A DNA stretch of 64,000 nt. It comes from a virus. Position numbers and translations under genes: made by a program. Numbering within the stretch: the first letter of the stretch is position 1; the number at the start of each line of letters is the position of its first letter. This document shows positions 1 to 11,300 of this stretch, one piece after another. Location: IMG/VR virus record IMGVR_UViG_3300023296_000646, positions 1 to 64,000 of that record; one strand, 5' to 3'. The notes under the pieces are model-generated. The model had not been told where the DNA came from and did no database searches. It saw only the letters and a program-made list of their open reading frames with translations.

Positions 1-3000
1 GTTACTTGTCCACCCCTAGCCGCCGTTGTACTGTCTGTCTTAACGAGTATTGCGCCACTATATGCACCGTCAAAAACCATTAACTGTGGTAAGATTGTAC
101 TCGAAGTTACACCTGAATACACTTGAACGACTGCACCTGTACCGTGTGTAGCGACGCCCGTTCCTACCGCCCCCGTAGTGGTTATTGTGCCTGATCCAAG
201 TGCCAACGCTCCCGACATAGTGAGGGAGGTTATCCCTGTTACGGCTCCAACTAATGCGGTCGTGCCGACTACGTGGAGTCTACTTGTAGGCGCTGTCGTC
301 CCTATACCAACCCTGTTATTGGTCGAATTAGCAAAGAATGTATTCGTATCTACGGTTAAGTCACCCGTAACAGTAGCACTTGCAAGCGTAGCCAACCCAC
401 TCGTTTCAAGCGTTGTTATCCCTGAGAGTGCGCCAGCGAATACTGCTTGAGTCGTTCCAGTTGGAATACGTAGAACCTGAGTTCCTGCACTATTTAATAG
501 TCGTAAATCATTAGTTGATCCACTACCGTGAAGTTGTACACCATTCACTGCATCTGAATACATTGCACCTTGACCAGCAGTTGTTGCATCATAACCACCA
601 ACATCGACAATAAATGATCGTCCTGTGGTTACTGTGTTGGTAAATGTCGCGTCGCCTGTTGAGTGGTCTAAACTGAAATATGGCGTACTGGCATCAAGTC
701 CCGTTGCCTTTCCAATCGTGTAAGTATTTCCTGCTGTGTGACCGTCGTTTCCAACCAACCACTTAATAGACTCATTAGAATTATAGGCTATCCAAGCATT
801 GCTTGCGTCAGGAGCGTTAACCGATACGTAGGCAGATCCAGAGGCGGAATTTGAATGGATTTGATACGTACCGTGAACCGCTGCCGTACCTGCTGAGAAG
901 TGAGAACTCACCCCAAGTGTGCCCGACATCTCAGTGTTGCCAGAGCCATCTATTGTGAAATAATTACTATTTCCTAAATCGCTAGACTTACTGATCTTGA
1001 ACGAATCACCATCACTATTATCAATACCAGCACTCCAATTAACTGCACCTGTCAATAGAAAGTTTATACTAGCATCACCAGTACCGTCTTGCTCTACTAA
1101 TATGGCAGGAGTTGTGGTTGTTGTGTCATTAATGTAAATATCCAATGGAAACGACGGTGCGCCACCAATTCCAACGTTACCCGCAAAGGTCGCGTTTTGA
1201 GAAGTGTCAATTGTAATAGCCGCAGTGTCATTTGTATCTATATACAAATAATGCGATGTGGTCGTGCCTATATGGGCGTTGGTATCTTGAGAGTATGCTT
1301 TAAACGTGACAGTATTTGTAGTATCTGTAAGGGTTATAGTCGGAGTTGATGCATCTTCCATGCTTAGATTGTTTGCCGATACCGAACCAGCAACATTCAT
1401 TCCTTTACTAAAGTCAAAAACATCTGTGGTATCGTTAAAACTCATTGAAACGTTTACGTCACTTCCACGATCTACTTCAATACCTGCACCATCTGCAGCG
1501 GCACCGTTTGTGCTACCACTTGCTACTGTGATTATTTTGTCTTCTATGTAGAGTTCTGTTATCTGGGCTTCTATTGTCTCACCAAGAACTACTAAAGAAC
1601 CACTAATAGTTAGCGAACCGCTTACAACTTGATCTCCGTTAAGTGTTATAGATGTACCATTTAGTTTTAGTGGATATGCACCACTACCAACTACAACTAT
1701 ATCAGATGAATTGACTTTAAGTAAATCAATGTTACCACCACCAGATGCTTCACCTAAGATGCCTTTATTATTTGTGTCAAAGTATAAATCACCAGAATTC
1801 AACGCTAAATTACCAGCGTAATCTAATGACATCTTCTCAGTAATAGATCCCGCGTTTCTTGTCCAAAATTCAACGTTTGATTTTTCTGCGCCATCAGTTA
1901 CATCGGTAAATGTATAATTCAAGTAACCCATTGTGGATGTAGTTCCACCATCATCCTCAGATTGAAATGATAATCTAGTTCCTATACCGTTTGCCGCCGT
2001 TCCAGATGTGAGGTGAGTGAATGTTCCAACTGGAGTAACTGCATTCGTCGTTGCGTCTGTTACTGTTTGAGATAATACACCATCATTAATAGTAATATCA
2101 CCAGATGTAATTTCAACATCCCTAGTACCAGTTGGAATTTGTAGAACCGCTTGATTTAAATCATTTTGAATCGTAATATCATATGACGACCCTTGACCAG
2201 CCATTACAAGTCCTTGCGTAGTATTCCACCCAAATTGTGCGTTACTGGACGGTGTACCAATTGCTCCGATGGATGTCACCTTACCAGAAAATGCAGTTTC
2301 AAGTGTATCAAGATTTGAATTCCATACAACTTGACCGCCAGCCGCTCTTCTAAGTTGTATACTATCGGTACCTGTACCGAAATATGCATGAGTATATGTA
2401 CTTCCGCTTGTAGTTGCTATATAAAGTTCCTGACCATCTATTGTAATATCACCACCTACCGAAACGTCACCTACAAATGTTGCATTTTGAGATGCGTCTA
2501 ATGTGAGCGCAATCGTGTCATTCGTTATGATATTCAAATCATGGTTTGAAATCATACCCAAATATCCAGTAGACGTTGATTGGTATGCACCCATTTGGCT
2601 AGTGCTTCTAATACCCCGCCAAATATTACCACCAGCTAATGACGAATCTGTATCGAATCTGAATGATGTGGGTGTCACCGCTACCCCAATGTTGCCAACA
2701 AACGATGCGGATTGATTTGCGTCTAACGTTAGTGCTGTTGTATTATCAACACTAAAAATAATGTTTGAACTAGCTACCGCATCTGCCCTATCTGCAAAAA
2801 ATCCTAGTGAAGTGTTTGATGAAAGTATTTCAGATATGTTGCCACTTGAATCATCTACAATAGCAATTTGGTATCCTTCATCATGTATGTTAAGCGAACC
2901 AGTTATGGTAAAATCACCTTCAATTACTTGATTTGATGCTGAAACAAATGTGATTCCGTCCGTTGAATCTGGGCCGATTTGTAACAGATTTGAGCCATCA

Positions 3001-3116
3001 GCACCAATAACATCGAGTCTACCGTCAGCTTGTGCTACAAAATTGACACTTGCACTTGCAGATCCTGTGAACTGAAGTGAAGCATTCGCTGGTGTGATTA
3101 ATACATTGTTAGCCAT
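1..3116 (-). CDS. Giant tail-fibre-like structural protein, C-terminal part cut by window edge
   Basis: Open on the minus strand from an ATG at 3116 (protein begins MANNVLITPANASLQF) to the left edge without a stop, so at least 1038 residues are visible and the C-terminus is missing. The sequence is rich in Ser, Thr, Gly, Asn and Asp, with repeated beta-strand phrases such as LTLDASQNATFVGDV, SGSLTISGSLVVLGET and NNRVGIGTTAPTSRLHV. These are typical of phage fibres that form long trimeric beta-structured shafts. It resembles the much larger gene at 5389-14334, and a module of about 50 residues (encoded near 1460-1640) is almost shared between them. A late-type promoter element lies about 30 bases upstream of the ATG. 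Fibre role is inferred from composition and neighbours; the receptor is unknown. Confidence 0.8.
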   Translation of the reverse strand, partial: MANNVLITPANASLQFTGSASASVNFVAQADGRLDVIGADGSNLLQIGPDSTDGITFVSASNQVIEGDFTITGSLNIHDEGYQIAIVDDSSGNISEILSSNTSLGFFADRADAVASSNIIFSVDNTTALTLDANQSASFVGNIGVAVTPTSFRFDTDSSLAGGNIWRGIRSTSQMGAYQSTSTGYLGMISNHDLNIITNDTIALTLDASQNATFVGDVSVGGDITIDGQELYIATTSGSTYTHAYFGTGTDSIQLRRAAGGQVVWNSNLDTLETAFSGKVTSIGAIGTPSSNAQFGWNTTQGLVMAGQGSSYDITIQNDLNQAVLQIPTGTRDVEITSGDITINDGVLSQTVTDATTNAVTPVGTFTHLTSGTAANGIGTRLSFQSEDDGGTTSTMGYLNYTFTDVTDGAEKSNVEFWTRNAGSITEKMSLDYAGNLALNSGDLYFDTNNKGILGEASGGGNIDLLKVNSSDIVVVGSGAYPLKLNGTSITLNGDQVVSGSLTISGSLVVLGETIEAQITELYIEDKIITVASGSTNGAAADGAGIEVDRGSDVNVSMSFNDTTDVFDFSKGMNVAGSVSANNLSMEDASTPTITLTDTTNTVTFKAYSQDTNAHIGTTTSHYLYIDTNDTAAITIDTSQNATFAGNVGIGGAPSFPLDIYINDTTTTTPAILVEQDGTGDASINFLLTGAVNWSAGIDNSDGDSFKISKSSDLGNSNYFTIDGSGNTEMSGTLGVSSHFSAGTAAVHGTYQIHSNSASGSAYVSVNAPDASNAWIAYNSNESIKWLVGNDGHTAGNTYTIGKATGLDASTPYFSLDHSTGDATFTNTVTTGRSFIVDVGGYDATTAGQGAMYSDAVNGVQLHGSGSTNDLRLLNSAGTQVLRIPTGTTQAVFAGALSGITTLETSGLATLASATVTGDLTVDTNTFFANSTNNRVGIGTTAPTSRLHVVGTTALVGAVTGITSLTMSGALALGSGTITTTGAVGTGVATHGTGAVVQVYSGVTSSTILPQLMVFDGAYSGAILVKTDSTTAARGGQV

Positions 3117-3144
3117 TTAGATCTCTATGTTATTCTTTCTCTTC

Positions 3145-3153
3145 TATAAATAT
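3145..3153 (-). promoter_or_regulatory. Putative late promoter element ATATTTATA
   Basis: On the gene strand the gap between 3117 and 3213 contains ATATTTATA, ending 28 bases before the ATG at 3116. The same nonamer recurs in other gaps before late genes. Function is inferred from this recurrence. Confidence 0.55.
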
Positions 3154-3213
3154 ACCTTGCTAGTGAAACCTATTGTTTTATTTGTATCTTGACTTTTGTG
3201 CGTTGTAATTTGT

Positions 3214-3957
3214 TTAGAAGTACTTGCCTTTGGTGTTGGTATAGTTCTCCAGAATTTCAGATGCTGTGAGTTGTCGGTTGTACATTTTAACAGAACCGAA
3301 ATGTCCTGCGAAATTATTTATATCATCAAGATCACGCATTAAATAATGGTAGGTATTACCTGTATTTGTTGCCCAAGATCCTACTGCGAATGGTGAACTA
3401 GTCAATACACCATCTTCATAATATGAACCAGATGCCACACCATTGGCTTCACACGTCATGGCGTAGTGTCGCCACCCACCCAGTAAGAATGTTCCAACTG
3501 CTGATGCTTGTGATCCATAAAAGCGAATAGCATTTGATGGTGGACTACTTCCGTATCCTAAATTAATTTGCATTTGTGCGCCGTTACCTGTTGCATTATC
3601 ATTCTCCGAAAATGTAGATCCACATTGCTGTGCCCCGTCTGTTGGGGTTGCCGTACCCATTGCCCAAAATTCTAAAGTAAAGTCGCCATGAATGTTTAAA
3701 TACGCCACAGAACCCGTTATCGTACCATCACTTATATTGGTGGATCTAATATATGCAGAATCTACTGAGACAGATTCACTATGAATAAGTGAGATTGCCC
3801 CAGATGCTTCCGTCAGAGTCCATCCCATCATCTCATAATTGGTACCATTACCACTTAGATCTAGCATACTGCCAGATGAATAACATCTATCAGAACTCAC
3901 ATCTAAAGCAAGAATCAGCCCGTCTGTAATTATTTTTCCACCGCCTTTAACTGCCAT
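3214..3957 (-). CDS. LamG-like (concanavalin A-fold) virion protein, copy 1 of 3
   Basis: A 247-residue protein with the layout of the LamG/concanavalin A-like lectin fold: an opening LALDVSSDRCYSSG, a DLSGNGTNY strand, a central FTLEFWAMG, a WRHYAMTCE strand and a closing GSVKMYNRQLTASEILENY. Phage proteins of this type usually decorate fibres or capsids and may bind carbohydrate. It is the last of three tandem paralogues. Its ATG overlaps the stop of the preceding gene by one base (TAATG), implying translational coupling. All three start with a conserved Gly-Gly-x-Ile-x-Thr-Asp phrase. It is the most diverged copy: the start of the fold lacks the usual TTWTDLSGNG and the middle is rearranged. 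Binding target is unknown. Confidence 0.75.
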   Translation of the reverse strand: MAVKGGGKIITDGLILALDVSSDRCYSSGSMLDLSGNGTNYEMMGWTLTEASGAISLIHSESVSVDSAYIRSTNISDGTITGSVAYLNIHGDFTLEFWAMGTATPTDGAQQCGSTFSENDNATGNGAQMQINLGYGSSPPSNAIRFYGSQASAVGTFLLGGWRHYAMTCEANGVASGSYYEDGVLTSSPFAVGSWATNTGNTYHYLMRDLDDINNFAGHFGSVKMYNRQLTASEILENYTNTKGKYF

Positions 3958-4667
3958 TAGTCAAACCTCCCTTTAAGTACATTATAATTTTGAGTAATTT
4001 CGGCTTGGGTTAATACTCGGTCATAAATCATAAAATTTGCCATATTACCTCGTACAACTTCATCAGCAACACCTTCTCTAGCCCCAATTAAAAACGTGCC
4101 TGTACTTGGAGCAAATGTTTGATGTACCTGTGAACTCATAACACTTCCAGATGTGTTTATATATAATGATGCAGTCGTATCAGTTCTAGTAAGTGTGATC
4201 ATATTCCAATTAGATTCCAATTGAGCTACTACATTTTCTGATGTTGCCGTTAACCAACTTTGAGATACACTGCTTTGACATAAAATATCCTCCCCAGCAC
4301 CACCCCCAGTTCTTAATTGATATACTGAATATGTTGTTGATTCTTGAAGAGCGAAGAACTTTTTGTTTTCTAAAAGTCCATTACCGTAAAACCAAAACGA
4401 AACAGAGAAATCACCAGTAATAAAATCTACATTGTTACCAACTGCTAACGATATTTCTGTACCATCTACTCCATCTAGTGCCATAGTATTAATGCTAGAA
4501 CTAACAGTACCTATTGATTCTGCACTTAGTGTTCCGTCGTACCCATTCCCAGAAATATCTGTCCAAGTCGTACCGCCAACGTCGCCATCATATGATCTAG
4601 GTGATGACGCGTCCAGTGCGAGCATTAATCCGTCTGTTACTATTTGCCCACCATTTTTAAAAGCCAT
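3957..4667 (-). CDS. LamG-like (concanavalin A-fold) virion protein, copy 2 of 3
   Basis: A 236-residue paralogue of the flanking genes. Visible fold markers are GGQIVTDGLMLALDASSPRS, GTTWTDISGNGYDGTLS, FSVSFWFYG, WNMITLTRTD, SLYINTSGSV, GTFLIGARE and MANFMIYDRVLTQAEITQNY. The final phrase (I-Y-x-R-x-L-T-x-x-E-I-x-Q-N-Y) is shared with copies 1 and 3. Start and stop are each coupled by one-base TAATG overlaps to the neighbouring copies. Probably a virion surface or fibre-tip component; the LamG assignment is from sequence pattern, the role is inferred. Confidence 0.77.
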   Translation of the reverse strand: MAFKNGGQIVTDGLMLALDASSPRSYDGDVGGTTWTDISGNGYDGTLSAESIGTVSSSINTMALDGVDGTEISLAVGNNVDFITGDFSVSFWFYGNGLLENKKFFALQESTTYSVYQLRTGGGAGEDILCQSSVSQSWLTATSENVVAQLESNWNMITLTRTDTTASLYINTSGSVMSSQVHQTFAPSTGTFLIGAREGVADEVVRGNMANFMIYDRVLTQAEITQNYNVLKGRFD

Positions 4668-5389
4668 TATAGGAACCTCCCTTTAGTTGCGTTGTAGTTT
4701 TGTAAGACTTCTGTAGATGTCAATTCCTTACTGTACATGTGAGTCATGGCTATATTTCCGTGAAAAAATCTATCTGGGCCAGTCATGGCACCAATATTTA
4801 ATGCTGAGCTAAAATCATCCATGGCCACATATGTCCCACTAGTAGTGTCCGTATCATCTACCTGAACACCGTTTAGGTAAATTTTAATTCCACTTTCCGA
4901 ACTACCACCATCATATGTTCCAGTTATGTTGTACCATGTATCAGTAGATAATGCTGTTGAATAATATCTACCAATAGAACCATTATTAGTCTGATCGTAC
5001 ATTAAAAATTCTACTTCACCGTTTTGTGTATCAAGTCTCCACTCAGATGTACCACTGCCGTATTTTGATACTACGTAATTGTCTTCAGTTAAAGTTTTTA
5101 CGTAAACCCATGCGTTGACTGAAAATGGTGAATCCGTTACGCCATCACCAAATGTAAATACAGGTGAATCACCCATTGTTATATAATCTGAGCTTGCAGA
5201 TTCAAATGCCATGGCATTTAAACTAGAACTGACAGTACCGACTACTTCTGCGCTTAATGTCCCATCATTTCCATTCCCGCTCAGATCTGTCCAAGTAGTG
5301 CCACTTCCTGCGTACGATCTGTCTGAACTTGCGTCTAAAGCTAAAACTAGCGAATCCGTTATTATTCCACCACCGTATAAATTTCCCAT
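4667..5389 (-). CDS. LamG-like (concanavalin A-fold) virion protein, copy 3 of 3
   Basis: A 240-residue protein with the clearest LamG pattern of the trio: GGGIITDSLVLALDASSDRS, GTTWTDLSGNGNDGTLS, FSVNAWVYVKTL, WYNITGTYDGG, IKIYLNGVQVDDTDT, LNIGAMTGPDRFFHGNIA and MYSKELTSTEVLQNY. Copy 2 shares its TTWTD.SGNG.DGTLSAE region at near identity, so copies 2 and 3 are the more recent duplicates. The ATG at 5389 overlaps the stop of the giant fibre gene by one base, so the three LamG genes and the fibre gene are probably one translational unit. This suggests that the LamG proteins work with that fibre. Confidence 0.8.
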   Translation of the reverse strand: MGNLYGGGIITDSLVLALDASSDRSYAGSGTTWTDLSGNGNDGTLSAEVVGTVSSSLNAMAFESASSDYITMGDSPVFTFGDGVTDSPFSVNAWVYVKTLTEDNYVVSKYGSGTSEWRLDTQNGEVEFLMYDQTNNGSIGRYYSTALSTDTWYNITGTYDGGSSESGIKIYLNGVQVDDTDTTSGTYVAMDDFSSALNIGAMTGPDRFFHGNIAMTHMYSKELTSTEVLQNYNATKGRFL

Positions 5390-8300
5390 TATTGATTTAC
5401 CTCTAATTTTGGAACGTCTTTTCGTTCAGCATGTATTAAATAGAAACAGTTAATAATTCCTGTTTCTGAATCTATGTACACTTTATTATTTTTTACCTTT
5501 ACAAACCAATGTAGGACAGGTCCGTTAGCTGAAGTCAATTGGACCGTTATGGAGTCCTCGTGCGTTAGCCAAGCCCACTCTTCTGGAAGTTCTATAATAT
5601 CAGTTGTAGCTTTGCCTCGATAGCTTACAGAGTGTTCCCCTGCCTCTACAGAACCATATACAAGACTTCCGCCCTTAACAGGATCTTTGATTTTGAATGA
5701 TTTTGTGAGACCTGAAATTGCTCCTGTAACATCTAGTGATCCAGTTACACCCACTGCCCCATTTGTAATATCTACAACTTCACCACCAGCCGATAGCGTC
5801 ATTTGATTCGTTCTAAATCTAACGTTGGTGTCAGTATCGCTCGTATGATATAAGAATTCTTCAATCCGAACATCTGTAGCGAGATTAACTTGACCAGTTG
5901 CAGTTAAATCATTAGCGAATGTTGCATTCTGAGAACTGTCCAGAGTGAGTGCTAGTGTAAGTGCACCAGAAGCAGGTCGAGTCATGAACTCTATAGATCC
6001 TTCGTTAGTCGCAGAATCATCATGTACAATTGCTATTCTAGCAGATGTACCACCTGATGAGTTCGTACCATCAAACTTACTAAATACTCCAGCAGTAGAA
6101 GTCATATTTCGAACTGTTAGTCCAATTGAATTAGCAGTTGCAATATGATTAGTTTGAGACCCAGAACTTTGTAATGAGAATTGAGATCCGTATGATTTAA
6201 CACCACCATTAAAATATGCTTGATCTGATTGATCGTAATAGAACGTAGTCTGAGATGGAACTCCAGCAGTGACTGCACCAAATCCAAATGCCATGATATT
6301 ATCGGTAGTACCTGATGCATTGGTGCTTGATATTGCGCCACGTCCCGAACCTACGTTTTGGAATGCAGTTACAACCCCATTCGTTGTACCAGCTTGTACC
6401 GTTACTGAGGCTTGGATTCCAGAAGGTTGTTCAACGGTTAGAGATCCAGAAACATCAAGAGATCCAGTTACTTGAGCACCAGATGTATTTACGTTTACTA
6501 TTTGAGTACCACCAGCTATAAGAGAAAGTTCATTTGCTCCAGAGTGCCCGATACCTGTATCTGCATCACCAGCGACAACAAATACAGGATTTGTACTGGA
6601 TGCTACTTCGTTCAACATTAATGGGTATCCAGCGTCATTCCTTCCAAAAAGACTTGTACCAAATTCCCACCGCGCATTGCCCCCTATAGAAACTTCTAAA
6701 ACGTCATCTGCTGATTCGTAAAATCCTGTGTCACCATCGCCAAATGCAATTGTAGGTGCCGCTGAAGTTCCGCTTCCAGAAACTGTTAGTGATCCAGTAA
6801 TTTGAGTATCATCTAAGATCTGAATTGTTGGATTCGTAGTAGTGTTACCAAGAACAACTTGCTCAGAACTATTTGTTGTGTGAACTGCGATGTACTCATT
6901 TGATCCTTGTTTTACAACAAACATATCATGTTGATTATCAACACCACTTACAGATAGTGCAGATCCTGCTGAACTGTTTATGTCAACTGATCCAGTTACA
7001 TTCACACCAGAAGAATTAATTTCCATTCTCTGGGTATCAGATATTGTTGTATGGAATGTTATACTGTTATTAGCGTGTTGCATAATCCTAAGATTATTGT
7101 TTACAACTGTTTGCCCTATAAAAATACCTTGACCAGCACCCTGATCTGTTTTTCTCATATGGATATAATTCTCACCACCAGCAACGGTTGCACCTTCAAT
7201 TTGTAGTGATGCAGTTGGAAGTGAAGTACCGATACCAACATTCCCACCAAATTCAGTCGTTCCACCATTTGTTTGGATTTTCAAGTTCCTAGCTACTGGG
7301 TTGTGATCATCGACATTCATCGAAATAAATCTACTTCCAGTAGTATTGTTAGATACCCCAGCAGATACTACCAACTTTGTGTGGGTAGTTGGCGTTGCTG
7401 AATCACCTCTAAATGTTGCTATAGATCCTGTAGTGTCTGCTGTTATACCAGTTACCCTAGTTATTAAGGATCCTGTTACTGTAGTGTCACCACCAATATT
7501 AATGGTCCCATCCGTATTCAGAACGAGTTGTTCAACCCTTGTTGATGAACCTGCCCACATATATACGTTTCCAGCGTTCGCGGCTGTAAATGAATCAACA
7601 GTGAGGTCAGTATAATTTTGACGAATTGAAAAATAATCAGATCCTACACCGTCACCATTTGAACCATCTACAAGTAGTGCCGCATCTCCTGTGCCTGTTT
7701 GCCCAACACGCATTGTGGAAATATCGGTGCTATCACGTGTGGCAACAAGGGTTCCTGTGGCTGTAATGATTCCAGATGTGCCATTATCTTGAATTCTAAA
7801 GAATTCCTGTGCATTTGATGCTTGGAATATATGATCTTCACCATTATTGGCTTTATAAACTACATCGTTAGAAGAAGACACAAACATAGTTGTTCGATTC
7901 GTACCACCAACGTCTTTCCACTGTAATACTTGGGCATTGTCAAGACCAATTTCACCAGTAGCTTTTAAAGATCCAGTTACCTGAACGTTTCCGTTAGGAA
8001 TAAACACATCCCCGTTACCTTTCACTTTAAATACAAGTGTGTCATACAATTCAGATGACATGTAACTTCCGTTACCAGAAATAACAGAGAATGAATCACT
8101 ACTGTCGTTATCACGAATACCAACGACAATACTACCATTATTTCCACCTTCTATGATCGAACCAAAATCGCTTGAAGCATTTACGCTTGCAGTAATATCA
8201 GTATCGGCTGAGTTGTACCCACGGATACGCATAGATTCATTTGCAGATCCACCATCCTTAGATACACTAAGAGATCCAGATACTTGAACATCATCTTTAA

Positions 8301-11300
8301 ATGCTATGATATTCGTGTCACGAGCAACGTGCATAATATCAGTAGTACCTTCCCGTAGATAGAAATCATTAGATTCCATCTCCAAATACCAATTGTAACT
8401 ATTGTCACTAAATTGTACTTGGGGATTGTTACCACCACCAATACCAGATGAATCGTTTATGCGAAGTTTTGTAGATTCAATAGTAACGTCACCACCAAAT
8501 GTTCCAGTAGTTGTTACACTAAGACTACCGCTCAAGTCAGTAGATCCGCTAACCGTTAATTCAGCAGTTGGAGTAGATGTTCTAATTCCAACAAAATCTG
8601 AACTATTGTCATAAATTAGATTTGTTGCACCATCCGTAGTACCTGCATTGTTATATTGCATTTGAGTATTACTACCAGCACCTGCTGCAACACCAACTGA
8701 TGCAGTTACGTTTGTCAATCCAGATCCGTCACCAACAAATGTTCCAAAGGATGCAGTTGAAGATGATGAGCCTGACAGTAAGCCGTCTGGGGTTAATCGC
8801 ATTAATTCAACCCACACTGCGTTAGCGTCAGCAACTTCAGATGTAGCAGATGACCAAACCATACCTTCACTATCTGCGTTGATATATGTTGAGAATGATG
8901 GACCAGTGCCTTTATGCTTCCATGCACCATCGTAATATGCATTCGAAAGAATATAGATTGAATCATTTGCAGTTCCTGCCATAATAGCAGATTCGAAGAA
9001 CTCAATAGCACCAAACGATGTAGACCAATTTTCAATATCAGTAGTTCCGATCCCGATAGCGTATGAATCAGATGCAATTCGCATTCGCTCCGTATCGCTC
9101 GTTGCGAAGTTTATATACGATGCTTCACTGTTCCAAATTTGACCTGCCTCATCATCATTCATACCAAACAATACACCATCTGTAGCTGTTGTTCCTGTTG
9201 TGGTATTTGTGAATTGTATTCGCCCACCACTGGTACTTGATCTATGTATGTTTACAATCCTTGCAGTATCTGCATTAACTCTAAGTACTTCATCCGCGTG
9301 ACTCGTTGCGGATGTAGTTCCAATAAGGAAATTACCGCTACTGTCAAATCTTGCAACTTCATCTGATGTAGCAATACCTGCGTTGTAGAATATAATAGGA
9401 TTTGCTACTTCATTTCCAATGGCTATACCATTCGTTCCACTTTGAGCGTCTAAAAACGCGCGGTTTTCTAATATATTTGCACTACCCGAACCACCAATTC
9501 CAAATACTGCACCAGATCCGTCTGAATTTTCAGCTTCTAAAAATGTGTTGACAGTATTATCTGTAGTTTCTTGTAATCGAAGTCTGTGAGTGGCACCAGT
9601 TCCAACTATATCTAATGTGAATGCAGGGGATGTTGTTCCTATACCTATATTACCAGATGCACTTATGTAAAGAGAATTTGCTTCTGCTTCAGCCGCAACT
9701 GTTATAATATTTAAACTATCTGATTGATTTCGTAATTTGAATACTCCTGTAGTATCAGTAAGCATTCTCCACTGCTTTTGATCTGCACTTTGAATTGATA
9801 TTGCAGTGTCACCACTACCAGAAACGTGCATTAGATCAGTTGGTGAAGAAGTTCCAATACCAACTTTACCGTCACCCTTCATTGTTAATATATCACCACC
9901 ACCTAAGTCGGTTGTGAACTTGAGTTTGTTTTCTCCACCTGCACCTGCGAAATCACCTCGGAGTTCGAATTCATCAAAATTGACACCTTCAGCAAATCCA
10001 ATAAGTACAACATCATCATCCGAGCCTACGTTGGTAAATTGTAATTTACCAGCATCTATATTTAGTCTACCTTCGGGTGCAGATGTACCAATACCAACGT
10101 TACCAGTAGTGTGCACTGCACCAAACGATCCAGTGTCACTTGTTATATCATCTAAATTTATGTCACCAATTACAGATAGGTTGCCAGAGACATATAGATC
10201 TCCTGTAAAGCTACCAGTTCCGTTTACATCAAGTTCATATTGTGCATTTGGTTTATTGATACCAATGTCGCCAGATGAAGATACGTTGAAGATTGGAACT
10301 CCAGATGAATCGTTGACTGACATTAATGTGCCTTCGAAAGTATCAACTACTTCAAATAAACTTCCAGATGTTCCTTCTACTTTGAATACTGAAGCTCCGC
10401 CGACTGAAGATGATACGTAAAGTCCACCATCAACGTTAACTGTGTACCCTGCTTCTGATGTTGATGTGCCGAACGATGCCGAATCAGCAGTAATACCCGC
10501 CGTAAATGTTGCAAGATTGGTACTGTCATCTATGTTGAGAATTGATGTTGTTTCATTATACAGATCGAAATTTCCAAACGAATCAACACCCATTTGCCAA
10601 TATTCACCACCACCCCCCGCATTCTCAAGAATTTGAATAGCGTAACCCGATCCATCACTAAATGCACGTATAAGACTGTTGGAATTTATATTTCCGTCAA
10701 ACGTAGCAGTATTAGTGGTGGTAAGTGATCCAGTTATTTGAACGTGTGTGGCAGATGTATCAATAACAATAATGTCAGATGCTGTATCACCTATAGTAAT
10801 ATCTATATTACCATCTGATTGAATTGTAAGTTTACCAGCGACATTCGTAATTTCACCAATATATGTATCTGACGCACCACCGACCCTAAATCCACTTCCA
10901 TTGTCAATTGTAATATCAGCAGATGCCGTAACGGGTCCTGTTAGTGCTGTACTACCAGCAAAAATTGCGTGTTCTGCACCAGATGCTCCAGACAATGTTA
11001 AATTCGTAATATCATTGTCACCCTTCAGAGCCGTTACCGCTCCAACCTTATTTGAACCAACTTCAAACACTGAGTTATTGTACACCCATCGCAGTTGTGC
11101 GCCAGTATTATCAGTGGGGGAACCAAATGCAATAGAAGATGCGTTTGAGTCTGGAGTTAGTATTGTTATACCCCCACTTGAACTATGCTCTATCACTAAA
11201 TCGTCTGCACCAGTATTTGCAGTAGTTGCTCCAGCATCACCAGTTCTGAAATATCCAGATCCACTTACTATTGTATTTTGGTTTAAATTAATTGTGGTAC

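Noticed and set aside
8802-9077. Leu/His-rich minus-strand frames overlapping the giant fibre gene in another phase (also 6117-6341, 40174-40416, 52999-53205)
   Set aside because: They are out-of-frame shadows of strong in-frame coding sequence with no start context.
9806-10420. A long plus-strand open frame (204 codons) opposite the giant fibre gene, and similar ones (e.g. 43809-44336, 10901-11332, 39552-39956)
   Set aside because: They mirror the Ser/Thr/Gly/Asp-rich minus-strand repeats, whose complements rarely contain stops. They have Val/Pro/Ser-rich products without domains, no ribosome-binding sites and no gene context.
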